64,000 nt of DNA from Yoonia maritima (GCF_003003285.1 NZ_PVTP01000011.1:1-64000); one strand, 5' to 3'. Shown: positions 25,319-34,806, counted from the first letter of the stretch. A program made the numbers and translations. The notes: generated by a model from the letters alone, not told the origin.

Positions 25319-27018
25319 TTATGACCAACCACATATGATTTTGGTTCTGACGCGGGCTGCGGCTGCTTTTCCGCATCGACCAAAATATCCCCAGTCAAAA
25401 AGGGGTGCATCCCTTGGTTCTTCAGTTCTTGAAGGAACTCTGCCAGCCCCGTCAAATCAGCCATTTCGGGTAATTCTGATAGTTCTTCTGCCTTGTGGCC
25501 GGCGATCTCGTCGACCACTTCTTGTAGAATGGCATGTGGATTTTCGAGAAAATCAGCAAGTGTACAGATTTGAATCCGCGCATGGGCATCAGGCGCACGT
25601 AATGCCTTTAGCAGTTTATGCTCAATCCGCTGCAACCGAGCCGCTTCCGCCCGTACTTGGCGTGCTGGTTTACCCGATAAAAACAGCGGAATTGACCACG
25701 CCCCAGATATCACCCAGACACGTGCGTTTGTGTCATGCGCCAGTAACCAACGGATGGATTGCGTGTCTTGAGGACCAAACATAATACACTGGTGCGTATC
25801 TCGTGCGTTCCAAACCAGATTGGTTAAAAACCCAACAGCATTATAGTCCCGCAAAACAGCGCTGTCGGATAAAGCACCGCTGAAAATCGGGGCATCACCC
25901 GCAAAATGCGCCCTATCTTTTGCATAAACGTGTCCGTGCACTTGTGCGCCCGTTTGCCCAGATAGCCATTTTTCAAAATTAGGAAACAGGCAGTCAAAGC
26001 CCTGCATCACAGAAAAGGGAACCGCCGTAATTCCATTTGCACGCGCCACATTGGGAAAGCGGCTTTGCATGTACAGACCTTGCCGCCCGCGCGTTCGCCT
26101 TTCTAAGGCGCGACCAAAAATCCGATCGACTTTTCCTGTATTTGGCTTTGCATCTGTCAACTGACTATTCGGCTGTCTTGGAAACATGCGATACAAAAGG
26201 CCCGCATTTGGCCAAATCTTACGCGCGACAAAACATTCAGACCTACGCAATATTTCGGCGTGATCGTTATAGAAAATATGTGGTTTTCCCTGAAAATCGA
26301 ATTTTGACAACGTCAAAGACCGACTTTGGATCCGTTTCGCGTGCAAACGCGCAAGTGTCTGAAAATAGCTTTCATCCGGGATCCAAACACGCCGGAAATA
26401 CTTGTCATAGGCACGACGTTTCGGATCCGTCAAAATCGCACTTAACGTATCGCGAGTTAAGCACCACCACTGAGACCCCATATGAGGTACCAAGCCAGCC
26501 GGAATTTTGCGTTTCACGCGCAGAACCTGTTGCAAACGAACATATCTATCGAATAATTTGCGTCGCTTTTTCCACGAAAACGGAAATCGCAACGTAAACC
26601 GTTCTCGATCAAGACCGCCAACAGTCCATGGCACATCAGCTGTCGTCGCGCTTTCAATGAAATCCGTTTTTGGCCAATTGGATAGAAACCCGCGCAATTC
26701 AGATACCGGGCGCAGCGGCAAGCATGATCCAGACGCTAGAAATACGTGGCTCACCTCAGGAAAATTACGCAACATCATTTCAGAGGCAGCCTGCGTCGCT
26801 TCGACCAGCCCCCACATTCCCCACTCACAACGAAATCGCTGGCTGAACCGCACCGTTTCTAAATCAGCAAGTGAGCGCACAAAACCATCGTAAGCTTCGG
26901 CGTCGACGGTAGTATCTATATGCACGACGACCGGGCAGCCGCCATCAACCCAATGTCGGACCACCTGCTCGGCGCGAGCGAACTCTGTATGCACCAACAT
27001 GACAACACCAAATGTCAT
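25315..27018 (-). CDS. core-2/I-branching-like beta-1,6-N-acetylglucosaminyltransferase with extra C-terminal domain
   Basis: 567 residues. Residues 1 to about 260 match the core-2/I-branching (GT14-like) fold: VVMLVHTEFARAEQVV, VHIDTTVDAEAY, CEWGMWGLVEAT and VFLASGSCLPLRP follow in the usual order. The remaining 300 residues form a separate domain I do not recognise; it recalls the DUF5927 region of similar Rhodobacterales proteins. The donor is presumed UDP-GlcNAc and the acceptor a surface glycan. Both ends overlap neighbours by four bases, so it is firmly in one operon with the GT2 genes and the sulfotransferase. Confidence 0.8.
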   Translation of the reverse strand: MTFGVVMLVHTEFARAEQVVRHWVDGGCPVVVHIDTTVDAEAYDGFVRSLADLETVRFSQRFRCEWGMWGLVEATQAASEMMLRNFPEVSHVFLASGSCLPLRPVSELRGFLSNWPKTDFIESATTADVPWTVGGLDRERFTLRFPFSWKKRRKLFDRYVRLQQVLRVKRKIPAGLVPHMGSQWWCLTRDTLSAILTDPKRRAYDKYFRRVWIPDESYFQTLARLHAKRIQSRSLTLSKFDFQGKPHIFYNDHAEILRRSECFVARKIWPNAGLLYRMFPRQPNSQLTDAKPNTGKVDRIFGRALERRTRGRQGLYMQSRFPNVARANGITAVPFSVMQGFDCLFPNFEKWLSGQTGAQVHGHVYAKDRAHFAGDAPIFSGALSDSAVLRDYNAVGFLTNLVWNARDTHQCIMFGPQDTQSIRWLLAHDTNARVWVISGAWSIPLFLSGKPARQVRAEAARLQRIEHKLLKALRAPDAHARIQICTLADFLENPHAILQEVVDEIAGHKAEELSELPEMADLTGLAEFLQELKNQGMHPFLTGDILVDAEKQPQPASEPKSYVVGHK

Positions 27019-28025
27019 GCCCAGTTTCCCTTTGACATTAAGCCAAGCGCCTCCAATTGACGCCAGTTAATGTATTGCTCGCTCCATTGGCACCAAATTT
27101 CAGGGTCGGTATCGTTTTCAGTCACATAGGATTTGTATTCACGCCCGTGGCTGTAGTGTTCCGCACGATCCGCCTCTTCCAACGCCCGTTTAGAAAAGAT
27201 GTTAAGAAATTTTGCGTGCAGCAACACGCCTGACGATTTTTCGCCACCGTTTTGCCCGTAAACAAGGTTTAGCCCACGCGGCAGTAACATATGGGTCGAA
27301 CTCACATAGGTGTATGATCTATCCCACTTTACAAATGGTATCTTATTCAGTGCGGGCGATTGACTAGGCTTGTCGTCAAAGAAAACGCGTGCGCGGGGGC
27401 CACCTTGAATCCACAAATTGCGATAAAGGTCGTTTAACTTGATTGTGTAATTCCCGGGATCAAACCAATTCGCCAATTTAAAAGGATCGTCACCACGCCG
27501 ATATACTGCGGCGGCCACAGGACCCTTTGGATACATGTCCAGCATCATCGTCCCGAATGAACGTACTTCGGATGCCTCAAGCCAATCGGCAAGCGCGCGT
27601 ATCGGGCGCGTATCGCAAAATGGATAGACAAAAAATTCGTCCACATCGACGGTCAAAGCCCAATGACCATGTGCATGTTTGTCTTGCAAATAGGTTAGCC
27701 AATCGATGCCATATCGCGACTGACCATATGCGCCATCTGTTTTCCATAGCGACACATCAGGATCGCCTGCTACATAGTCAGCCCCACCATCGTCGCTGCC
27801 GTTGTCGACGAAGATAAAGTGGTTCACACCTAAATCGCGGTAATACTGCAGAAAAAACGGTAGCCGAATGTCTTCGTTTCGAAACGTGCAGAACAAAATA
27901 ATATCGGTCGGGCGGATTGACTGTGTGCGATCTTGCACAGCCGTCAGCTCGCGTCCTTTACGGCGTGCGCGGAACTTCCAACGCTTTCGGCGCATCCGCA
28001 AACGATATGAAGTCCATGCTCCCAA
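27015..28025 (-). CDS. GT2-family glycosyltransferase, copy 2
   Basis: 336 residues. The GT-A core shows LFCTFRNEDIRLPFFLQYY, VDNGSDDGGADY and the metal-binding VDVDEFFVYP (DxD). The conserved end WRQLEALGLMSKGNW repeats in the gene upstream, so the two are paralogues. I place the start at TTG 28025, because AGAGGA lies six bases before it and the protein then begins GAWTSYRLRMRRKRW, aligning with the N-terminus of its paralogue. A frame open to 28151 would overlap the upstream gene by about 100 bases. The sugar is unknown. Confidence 0.82.
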   Translation of the reverse strand: MGAWTSYRLRMRRKRWKFRARRKGRELTAVQDRTQSIRPTDIILFCTFRNEDIRLPFFLQYYRDLGVNHFIFVDNGSDDGGADYVAGDPDVSLWKTDGAYGQSRYGIDWLTYLQDKHAHGHWALTVDVDEFFVYPFCDTRPIRALADWLEASEVRSFGTMMLDMYPKGPVAAAVYRRGDDPFKLANWFDPGNYTIKLNDLYRNLWIQGGPRARVFFDDKPSQSPALNKIPFVKWDRSYTYVSSTHMLLPRGLNLVYGQNGGEKSSGVLLHAKFLNIFSKRALEEADRAEHYSHGREYKSYVTENDTDPEIWCQWSEQYINWRQLEALGLMSKGNWA

Positions 28026-28053
28026 ACTAGTTCCTCTTTTGCACTGGCAAAAC

Positions 28054-29079
28054 TTAGTTCCAACTACCTTGCGACATAAGTCCCAACGTCTCAAGCTGTT
28101 GCCAGCCCATATACATAACTGACGCGTCGGTCCACAAATCAGGTCCAGCAACTAGCTGTTGGTAATATGGTCCATAAAGCGCGCTATTTTCGAAATGTTG
28201 CTTTCGATCCAGTTCTTCAGACGACCGAACACCAATATCAGGCAAAAATTTCGTATGTAGTAATGCGCCAGTTAGCAAACCCTTGTCAGGCCAATCAAAT
28301 ACCCTGTTTAAGCGCCGCGGCAACATATGATGCGTTGAAGTGACATAAACATTGCGCCAATGCCATTTCACGAGAGGTGTCTTGTTCAACGTGGGTGCGC
28401 GATCTGGCTGTTCTGCAAAGAACATCCGCTCACGTACGCCTCCTTGAATCCAATGATTATCAAAAACGGCGTGGCGTTCGTGTCTGTAGCCATCACTGTC
28501 GAACCAAGGGATAACTGAAATCGGATCATCACCTGCCTTATATGCGGTGGAAATCGTGGGCCCCTTTGGGTACATGTCCAACATCACAGCGCCGAAAGTC
28601 GGGATGTTTTTTTCGTCCAAATGATGGGTTAGTGCGTGTAGGTCCCGACTATCGCAATAGGGGTACACCAATAATTCGTCCGCATCCACAGTTAGGCACC
28701 AATGCCCATTCCCGAACTGCCATTGCAGCCAGCCCAACCAATCCATCCCAAAACGAGACAGCTTGTAACTGGCATCTGCAGCCCAAACAGAAACATCTGG
28801 TTGCGCAGCCAAATATTCTGCGGTGCCATCATCGCTCGCGTTATCAACAAACAGAAAATGCGCGACGCCTAACTTACGATAATAGTCTAAAAAATGCGGC
28901 AAGCGCAGCATTTCATTGCGTACCGTTGAAAATACCAAGATAGCATTAGGCGCGATCTGACTGGTCTTGTCAGCGACGCATTTCAGTTGTTTACGTTTAC
29001 GCCAAATCCGCAGCAACAATCGCCGCCGCTTCCAGCGCATCCGATAGTTCAACCATGCGTCGCCAATCATACCTTTCAA
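28054..29079 (-). CDS. GT2-family glycosyltransferase, copy 1
   Basis: 341 residues, paralogue of the next gene. It has LVFSTVRNEMLRLPHFLDYY, FVDNASDDGTAEYL and the DxD-type VDADELLVYP, then LDMYPKGP and a C-terminal WQQLETLGLMSQGSW. No membrane segment is seen. The start is either TTG 29079, with AAAGG six bases upstream, or ATG 29070, whose nearest purine run is too close. It begins nine bases after the galU stop, so it shares that transcript and may use galU-derived UDP-glucose or another nucleotide sugar. Confidence 0.85.
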   Translation of the reverse strand: MKGMIGDAWLNYRMRWKRRRLLLRIWRKRKQLKCVADKTSQIAPNAILVFSTVRNEMLRLPHFLDYYRKLGVAHFLFVDNASDDGTAEYLAAQPDVSVWAADASYKLSRFGMDWLGWLQWQFGNGHWCLTVDADELLVYPYCDSRDLHALTHHLDEKNIPTFGAVMLDMYPKGPTISTAYKAGDDPISVIPWFDSDGYRHERHAVFDNHWIQGGVRERMFFAEQPDRAPTLNKTPLVKWHWRNVYVTSTHHMLPRRLNRVFDWPDKGLLTGALLHTKFLPDIGVRSSEELDRKQHFENSALYGPYYQQLVAGPDLWTDASVMYMGWQQLETLGLMSQGSWN

Positions 29080-29088
29080 ATTAAGCCT

Positions 29089-29982
29089 TTATCCAGCTAG
29101 CGCTTTATCCAGATCCAAGTTTTTCAGAAAACCTGCCATTTCATCGCGCAATTCTGGTCGTTTCAACGCAAATGAAACCGTTGCTTGCAAAAACCCGGCC
29201 TTCGACCCGCAGTCAAAACGTTCACCTTCAAACTTATAACCAAAGATGTCGCGGCCTGCTGTTAGCTCATATGCAATCGCATCGGTCAGCTGAATTTCCC
29301 CGCCGGCGCCACGTTCGATATTTTTAAAGTTCTGCATAATTCTTGGCGTAAGAATATAGCGACCAATCACAGCAAGGTTTGATGGCGCGGTTCCCGCAGC
29401 AGGCTTTTCGACCATACCCTTAACTTTAACAACGGAACCGTCCTCGCTCAGCACATCAAGCACACCGTAAGACGACGTTTGCTCCGGTGTCACCTCCATC
29501 GCAGCAACCATAGCGCCGCCGGTGTCTTGGTAGGCTTCGATCATTTGCTGAAGGCATGGTTTTTCAGACGCAATCAAATCATCCGGAAGAATAACCGCAA
29601 AAGGTTCATCCCCAATCAACTTTCTAGCGCAAGAAACCGCATGTCCAAGCCCCAAGGCCTTGTGTTGACGAATATACGCAATCGCACCGCTATCCATGTT
29701 GGTTGCTTTAAGCGTTTCTAGTAATTCCGTCTTACCCGATTTACGCAGCGCACTTTCCAGCTCTGGCGAGTGATCGAAATAATCTTCAAGGGCCGATTTA
29801 CCCCGAGAAGTCACGAAAATGAAATCCTCAATCCCCGCAGCGCGTGCTTCATCAATTGCGTATTGAATAAGCGGGCGATCAACCAGAGTCATAATTTCCT
29901 TAGGAACCGATTTGGTTGCAGGAAGAAATCTAGTCCCCAAGCCTGCAACAGGAAAAATTGCCTTGGTCACTTTTCTTTTCAT
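29089..29982 (-). CDS. galU: UTP-glucose-1-phosphate uridylyltransferase
   Basis: 297 residues, full length. It makes UDP-glucose from UTP and glucose 1-phosphate. The N-terminal nucleotide-binding GLGTRFLPATKSVPKEI, then LGLGHAVSCA, ILPDDLIAS and the late RFDCGSKAGFLQA are all typical. It lies 90 bases after kdsB on the same strand, with AAGG seven bases before ATG. Activated glucose would feed the glycosyltransferases just downstream. Confidence 0.96.
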   Translation of the reverse strand: MKRKVTKAIFPVAGLGTRFLPATKSVPKEIMTLVDRPLIQYAIDEARAAGIEDFIFVTSRGKSALEDYFDHSPELESALRKSGKTELLETLKATNMDSGAIAYIRQHKALGLGHAVSCARKLIGDEPFAVILPDDLIASEKPCLQQMIEAYQDTGGAMVAAMEVTPEQTSSYGVLDVLSEDGSVVKVKGMVEKPAAGTAPSNLAVIGRYILTPRIMQNFKNIERGAGGEIQLTDAIAYELTAGRDIFGYKFEGERFDCGSKAGFLQATVSFALKRPELRDEMAGFLKNLDLDKALAG

Positions 29983-30072
29983 AACGGTACCTTTTTACTT
30001 ATTTCTTAATAAAAGCTTAGCGTGAGCAGCTGTGAAACTTAAGGGTAAACCCCAAATGATCGTCACCAATAT

Positions 30073-30873
30073 CTAGGCGTGCCCCATCTTGCTCAACATT
30101 GCCTCAATAAGTGGCACATCTTCTGGGTTGTTCAACTCCCAAAACTCGCGACCCTTTCCATCAACTTCGACGCAAAGAACCGGTGTACCACGTTCAAGAA
30201 ACCGAAGTTGCTCCAGACCTTCAAGCTGCTCAAGAGGCCCAGAGGTCCATCCTGGGTACGCTGCTAATGCCTTAGGTCGATAGGCATAAACACCAACGTG
30301 ATGAAAAACAGGTGTTTCGTCATCATCAGCAAAATTTTTCCCGGTATAAGGGATCACTTCTTTTGAGAAATACAATGCATTGTGATTGGTTCCGAACACA
30401 GCAGTTGTACCGCCAACACGTCCCGCACGGCGATCAGCTAGAAATCCGTTCAGCGCGCGCCCCTCGGTCCGCAAAACAGGCGTCGCCACATCCGCATCGG
30501 GTTGCGCACGCAGGCCCGCGACAAGGTCTTCGACAAACCATGCCGGGGTCAACGGTGCGTCGCCCTGCAAATTGACGACAATATCGTAATCTCCATCAAT
30601 ATTTTTGACGGCCTCTGCGCACCGCTCTGTGCCATTTTGGCAATCCACCGAAGTCATAACAACATCGGCGCCGAAACTACGCGCTGCGTCTGCGATCCGG
30701 TCGTCGTCGGTCGCTACAACAACACGATCGACACCGCTCACCTGCATGGCGGCATCCCAAGACCGACGGATAAGGCTTTTTGCTTCGCCGTCAGCGCCGC
30801 GCAATTCAACAAGGGGCTTACCCGGATAACGTGTAGACGCGTAGCGCGCTGGAATAACGATTAAGACAGGCAT
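30073..30873 (-). CDS. kdsB: 3-deoxy-manno-octulosonate cytidylyltransferase
   Basis: 266 residues. It activates Kdo to CMP-Kdo for LPS core or Kdo-containing capsule. IPARYASTRYPGKPLV, VNLQGDAPL and VGVYAYRP are family motifs; VATDDDRIADAA is the nucleotide region. It overlaps the cysQ stop by one base (TAATG). With kdsD at 19749 it covers two steps of Kdo supply. The sequence is somewhat long (about 250 is usual), so a paralogue devoted to capsule is possible. Confidence 0.93.
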   Translation of the reverse strand: MPVLIVIPARYASTRYPGKPLVELRGADGEAKSLIRRSWDAAMQVSGVDRVVVATDDDRIADAARSFGADVVMTSVDCQNGTERCAEAVKNIDGDYDIVVNLQGDAPLTPAWFVEDLVAGLRAQPDADVATPVLRTEGRALNGFLADRRAGRVGGTTAVFGTNHNALYFSKEVIPYTGKNFADDDETPVFHHVGVYAYRPKALAAYPGWTSGPLEQLEGLEQLRFLERGTPVLCVEVDGKGREFWELNNPEDVPLIEAMLSKMGHA

Positions 30874-31670
30874 TAAGCTTTCTCCAACTTCACATCAGGT
30901 GAAAGCGCAATAAAGAAAGGGTTCGCAAACTCAGGTTTACCGTAGACCAGCGGGGTATGATCATCGAACCGCACAACCTGACCACCAGCACCAGTAAGCA
31001 CAGCATGCCCTGCAGCCGTATCCCATTCCATCGTACGTCCAACCCGTGGGTACAGATCGGCCTCACCAGTCGCGACCAAGCAAAACTTAAGCGACGATCC
31101 GGCGCTCTTCATGTCAGCTACATTGTATTTACTGATGTAATCATCGGTCGCTTGATCTCGATGAGATTTCGAAGCAACAACCAAAAGAGCATCGTTATCA
31201 GGCACTGAAACCCGGATTGGTTTCGTGTTCCCAACGACATCTTTTGCGAATTCTCCGGTTTCCTCTACGGCTGATCCATCTGCAGATGTATAAAACAGCC
31301 GATCCTTTGCAGGTGCATATACAATGCCACGTACAGGAACGCCGTCGACAACATACGCAATATTAACAGTAAAGTCGCCTCGGCGCTTGATGAATTCTTT
31401 TGTACCATCCAGAGGATCTACGATCAGGAATGTGCTGACAGATTGACCATGCGAAGCAGACTGTTCTTCGGTTACGAGCGGCACATCAGGAAAGGCTTCA
31501 CGTAGACCAGCGCTAATAATCGCATCCGCTGCTTCGTCTGCTGCCGTGACTGGACTTTCGTCGCTTTTTGCACGAACTTCAAAATCATCGGCTGCATAGA
31601 TTTCCATAATCTTATCACCAGCTAACAACGCTAGCTTTCGCATTACTTTTGTCAGCTTATCGAAATCCAT
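30873..31670 (-). CDS. cysQ: 3'(2'),5'-bisphosphate nucleotidase
   Basis: 265 residues. It removes the 3'-phosphate from PAP (and PAPS) to give AMP, relieving inhibition of PAPS-using enzymes. The metal-binding DPLDGTKEF and EWDTAAGHAVL of the inositol-monophosphatase fold are intact. It is the first gene of the minus-strand glycan run that ends in a PAPS-dependent sulfotransferase. This placement suggests that it clears the PAP produced there, beyond its role in cysteine synthesis. Confidence 0.94.
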   Translation of the reverse strand: MDFDKLTKVMRKLALLAGDKIMEIYAADDFEVRAKSDESPVTAADEAADAIISAGLREAFPDVPLVTEEQSASHGQSVSTFLIVDPLDGTKEFIKRRGDFTVNIAYVVDGVPVRGIVYAPAKDRLFYTSADGSAVEETGEFAKDVVGNTKPIRVSVPDNDALLVVASKSHRDQATDDYISKYNVADMKSAGSSLKFCLVATGEADLYPRVGRTMEWDTAAGHAVLTGAGGQVVRFDDHTPLVYGKPEFANPFFIALSPDVKLEKA

Positions 31671-31792
31671 ATGACGGGTCCTGTTTATTGAAAAGTTACG
31701 ATATAGCCGTTATGAATGTTCATCGCCATTTGGGCAACCCGATGCAGGGACATACCTGCCGGTTCCGGTAGGCACGCAGTGAAAGCATAATC

Positions 31793-32614
31793 ATGTTTCA
31801 GACACGCCGAAATGCAAGCACCGCGGGAAGCCTTTTTAGCAATCTAGAGTTGATATACCATGTTACAGTAAGGACTGTCCGCGGCGGCAATCGAAATGCG
31901 GTCGTAGGCTTAGTGATCACTGTTTTACAAAGTATGGTCATGGTTGCCGTGTTTCTACTCATGTACATGGTGATCGGAATGCGCAGCTCTCCGATACGAG
32001 GCGACTTCCTGCTCTACATCATGTCCGGTGTTTTATTGTTTCGGGCGCACATTCAAACCGTAAAAGCAGTTCAAGGCGCGGGCGGTGCGCTTGCACCGAT
32101 GATGCTATATGCGCCGATGAACCCCATCGTTACGATGACGTCTGCGGCGCTCGCGGAACTATATCAACAGACCTTATCCATCATAATTGTCCTGACGATT
32201 TATCACTGCGCGTTTACCCCAATCAGCATTGACAATCCGATCGGAGCAATGGGAATGCTTTTGCTAGCTTGGTTTTCAGGCATCGGTGTGGGAATTGTGT
32301 TTCTCGCGATTACGCCTTGGTTTCCGCGCACGATGGGTATCGTTGGGCAAATGTACCGCCGGTTAAACATGATTGCTTCGGGGAAAATGTTCTTGGTAAA
32401 TTCACTACCGGCAAGCATGATCGCAATGTTTGACTGGAACCCGCTGTTTCACATCATTGACCAAAACAAAGGTTTTGTGTTTCTGCACTACAACCCACAC
32501 TTCACGACTATTTCCTACCCGCTTTATGTATCGCTAACCCTGCTTGTGATTGGGATGATGGGTATGTTTTTCACCAGACAACACGTATCCGCCAGTTGGA
32601 GCGCCGGGCGTTAA
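31793..32614 (+). CDS. KpsM-like polysaccharide ABC transporter permease
   Basis: 273 residues with about six transmembrane segments (near 38-60, 70-92, 112-132, 142-165, 175-195 and 240-262). The N-terminal YHVTVRTVRGGNRNAVVGL and the overall layout fit ABC-2/KpsM permeases that move capsule or O-antigen chains across the inner membrane. The partner ATPase (KpsT-like) is absent from the window, so it must be encoded elsewhere. It is divergent from cysQ. A CCTGCCGG/CCGGTAGG inverted repeat lies at 31755-31772 in its leader. Confidence 0.82.
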   Translation: MFQTRRNASTAGSLFSNLELIYHVTVRTVRGGNRNAVVGLVITVLQSMVMVAVFLLMYMVIGMRSSPIRGDFLLYIMSGVLLFRAHIQTVKAVQGAGGALAPMMLYAPMNPIVTMTSAALAELYQQTLSIIIVLTIYHCAFTPISIDNPIGAMGMLLLAWFSGIGVGIVFLAITPWFPRTMGIVGQMYRRLNMIASGKMFLVNSLPASMIAMFDWNPLFHIIDQNKGFVFLHYNPHFTTISYPLYVSLTLLVIGMMGMFFTRQHVSASWSAGR

Positions 32615-32687
32615 GTCAAGGACCCAACTACATTAACGTTTCTGCGGGAAAATGCCTATTTTTTGCCTATTGAGTCCCCTTAGAGCG

Positions 32688-32719
32688 CTTGCAGCCACGT
32701 TTGTGCATCCCTATATACG
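32688..32719 (+). promoter_or_regulatory. sigma-32 heat-shock promoter of dnaK
   Basis: CTTG at 32688-32691, an 18-base spacer, and CCTATATACG at 32710-32719 match the alphaproteobacterial RpoH consensus CTTG-N17/18-CYTATNTNNG at every fixed base. The promoter is about 107 bases before the dnaK start. Heat-induced transcription of dnaK is inferred. Confidence 0.85.
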
Positions 32720-32825
32720 CCTAGATCATTTGTTTGGGGGCTTCCCCTGATCATCAGAACGTAACTGGCGCGGGTGCCGAAACGGGTTCGCGCTACTCAA
32801 ACCGCCTAATGTAGAGGGATTTGAA

Positions 32826-34730
32826 ATGGCCAAAGTTATTGGTATCGACCTAGGAACGACTAACTCTTGTATCGCCATCATGGATGGCTCTAAACCACGT
32901 GTGATTGAAAATGCCGAAGGTGCGCGCACAACGCCATCTATCGTTGCGTTCACCGACGACGAACGTCTTGTCGGTCAGCCGGCGAAACGCCAGGCGGTCA
33001 CAAACCCAGAAAACACAATTTTCGCTGTTAAGCGTCTGATCGGTCGCCGTTTCGACGATACTGATCTGGCGAAAGAAAAGAAGAACATGCCGTTTGACAT
33101 CGTCAACGGCGGCAACGGCGACGCATGGGTTGAAGCAAAGGGTGAGAAGTACTCCCCTAGCCAAATCTCTGCGTTCATCCTTGGTAAGATGAAAGAAACC
33201 GCCGAAAGCTACCTTGGCGAAGAAGTTTCCCAAGCCGTTATCACGGTTCCTGCATACTTTAACGATGCTCAGCGTCAGGCGACGAAAGACGCCGGTAAGA
33301 TCGCTGGCCTCGAAGTACTGCGTATCATCAACGAGCCAACAGCGGCTGCGCTGGCATATGGCCTTGATAAAAAAGACACACAAACAATCGCAGTTTATGA
33401 CCTTGGTGGCGGTACATTCGATGTAACCATCTTGGAAATAGACGACGGCCTGTTCGAAGTGAAATCTACCAACGGTGACACGTTCCTTGGTGGTGAAGAC
33501 TTTGACATGCGCATCGTTAACTACCTCGCAGACGAGTTCAAAAAAGAACACTCTGTCGACCTAACCAAAGACAAGATGGCGCTACAGCGTCTGAAAGAAG
33601 CTGCTGAAAAAGCGAAGATCGAACTGTCTTCTTCTTCCAGCACTGAAATCAACCAGCCGTTTATCTCTATGGGTTCAAACGGTCAGCCACTGCACATGGT
33701 CATGAAACTGACCCGCGCAAAGCTGGAATCGCTTGTACTTGACCTGATCAAAAACTCGATCAAACCATGTAAAGACGCGATCAAAGATGCTGGCCTATCT
33801 GTTGGTGACATCGACGAGGTTGTTCTTGTTGGAGGTATGACCCGCATGCCACGCGTGAAAGAAGAAGTCGGTAAATTCTTTGGTAAAGAACCACATCAGG
33901 GCGTGAACCCAGATGAAGTTGTTGCCATGGGTGCTGCTATTCAGGCCGGCGTTCTGCAGGGTGACGTGAAAGACGTTGTTCTTTTGGACGTGACACCACT
34001 GTCGCTGGGTATCGAAACACTGGGTGGCGTGTTCACTCGTTTGATCGACCGCAACACAACGATCCCAACGAAAAAGTCTCAGGTTTTCTCGACTGCCGAA
34101 GACAACCAGAATGCTGTGACACTGCGCGTGTTCCAAGGTGAGCGTGAGATGGCTGCCGACAACAAAATGTTGGGTCAGTTCAACCTCGAAGAGATTCCAC
34201 CAGCGCCACGCGGTCTGCCACAGATCGAAGTCACCTTCGACATTGATGCCAACGGTATCGTTGAAGTAGGCGCGAAAGACAAAGGCACCGGTAAAGAGCA
34301 GAAGATCACGATTCAAGCATCTGGCGGTCTGTCCGATGAAGACATCGAAGCAATGGTCAAAGACGCCGAGGATAACGCCGAGGCAGATAAAGATCGTCGC
34401 GAATTGATCGAAGCGAAAAACCAAGCTGAGAGCCTGATCCACTCGACTGAAAAGTCCATGGAAGAGCACGCAGACAAGGTTGACCCAACAACGATCGAAG
34501 CGATCGAACTGGCAATCGCTGCACTTAAGGATGACCTTGAAGACGGCACCGCCGAGAAGATCAAATCCGGTATTCAGAACGTGACTGAATCTGCGATGAA
34601 GCTGGGCGAAGCCATCTACAAATCCGCTCAGGAAGAGGCTGGTGAAGCAGAACCCGAAGCACCAGCAGCCGATGATGACATCCTTGATGCCGACTTCGAA
34701 GATCTGGATGACAACAAGCGCGGCGAATAA
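32826..34730 (+). CDS. dnaK: chaperone DnaK (Hsp70)
   Basis: 634 residues, full length. The N-terminal ATPase domain opens [12 protein letters not shown] and contains [13 protein letters not shown]; the substrate-binding domain and a helical lid follow, with an acidic end ([10 protein letters not shown]). It refolds and protects proteins with DnaJ and GrpE in the cytoplasm. AGAGGGA lies six bases before ATG. A sigma-32-type promoter precedes it and a terminator follows before dnaJ. Confidence 0.98.
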   Translation: MAKVIGIDLGTTNSCIAIMDGSKPRVIENAEGARTTPSIVAFTDDERLVGQPAKRQAVTNPENTIFAVKRLIGRRFDDTDLAKEKKNMPFDIVNGGNGDAWVEAKGEKYSPSQISAFILGKMKETAESYLGEEVSQAVITVPAYFNDAQRQATKDAGKIAGLEVLRIINEPTAAALAYGLDKKDTQTIAVYDLGGGTFDVTILEIDDGLFEVKSTNGDTFLGGEDFDMRIVNYLADEFKKEHSVDLTKDKMALQRLKEAAEKAKIELSSSSSTEINQPFISMGSNGQPLHMVMKLTRAKLESLVLDLIKNSIKPCKDAIKDAGLSVGDIDEVVLVGGMTRMPRVKEEVGKFFGKEPHQGVNPDEVVAMGAAIQAGVLQGDVKDVVLLDVTPLSLGIETLGGVFTRLIDRNTTIPTKKSQVFSTAEDNQNAVTLRVFQGEREMAADNKMLGQFNLEEIPPAPRGLPQIEVTFDIDANGIVEVGAKDKGTGKEQKITIQASGGLSDEDIEAMVKDAEDNAEADKDRRELIEAKNQAESLIHSTEKSMEEHADKVDPTTIEAIELAIAALKDDLEDGTAEKIKSGIQNVTESAMKLGEAIYKSAQEEAGEAEPEAPAADDDILDADFEDLDDNKRGE

Positions 34731-34753
34731 GCTAGCGCGCGTTTAGGAAAGTG

Positions 34754-34781
34754 GACCGGCCCAAATCCGGGTCGGTCTTTT
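34754..34781 (+). terminator. terminator between dnaK and dnaJ
   Basis: A 9-base-pair stem (one G-U pair) around a 6-base loop is followed by TTTT. It probably lowers dnaJ transcription relative to dnaK by partial read-through, since no clear separate dnaJ promoter is seen in the remaining 25 bases. Confidence 0.8.
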
Positions 34782-34806
34782 CCATTCCCAAGGGGGAAAA
34801 TTTATC

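Noticed and set aside
28026..28151. N-terminal extension of the second GT2 gene to 28151
   Set aside because: It overlaps the upstream GT2 coding end and destroys the alignment of paralogue N-termini; TTG 28025 has a good ribosome site.
32850..34469. Open frames of 224-233 codons on the minus strand opposite dnaK
   Set aside because: Antisense shadows of a highly expressed gene with strong codon bias; cysteine- and phenylalanine-rich nonsense.
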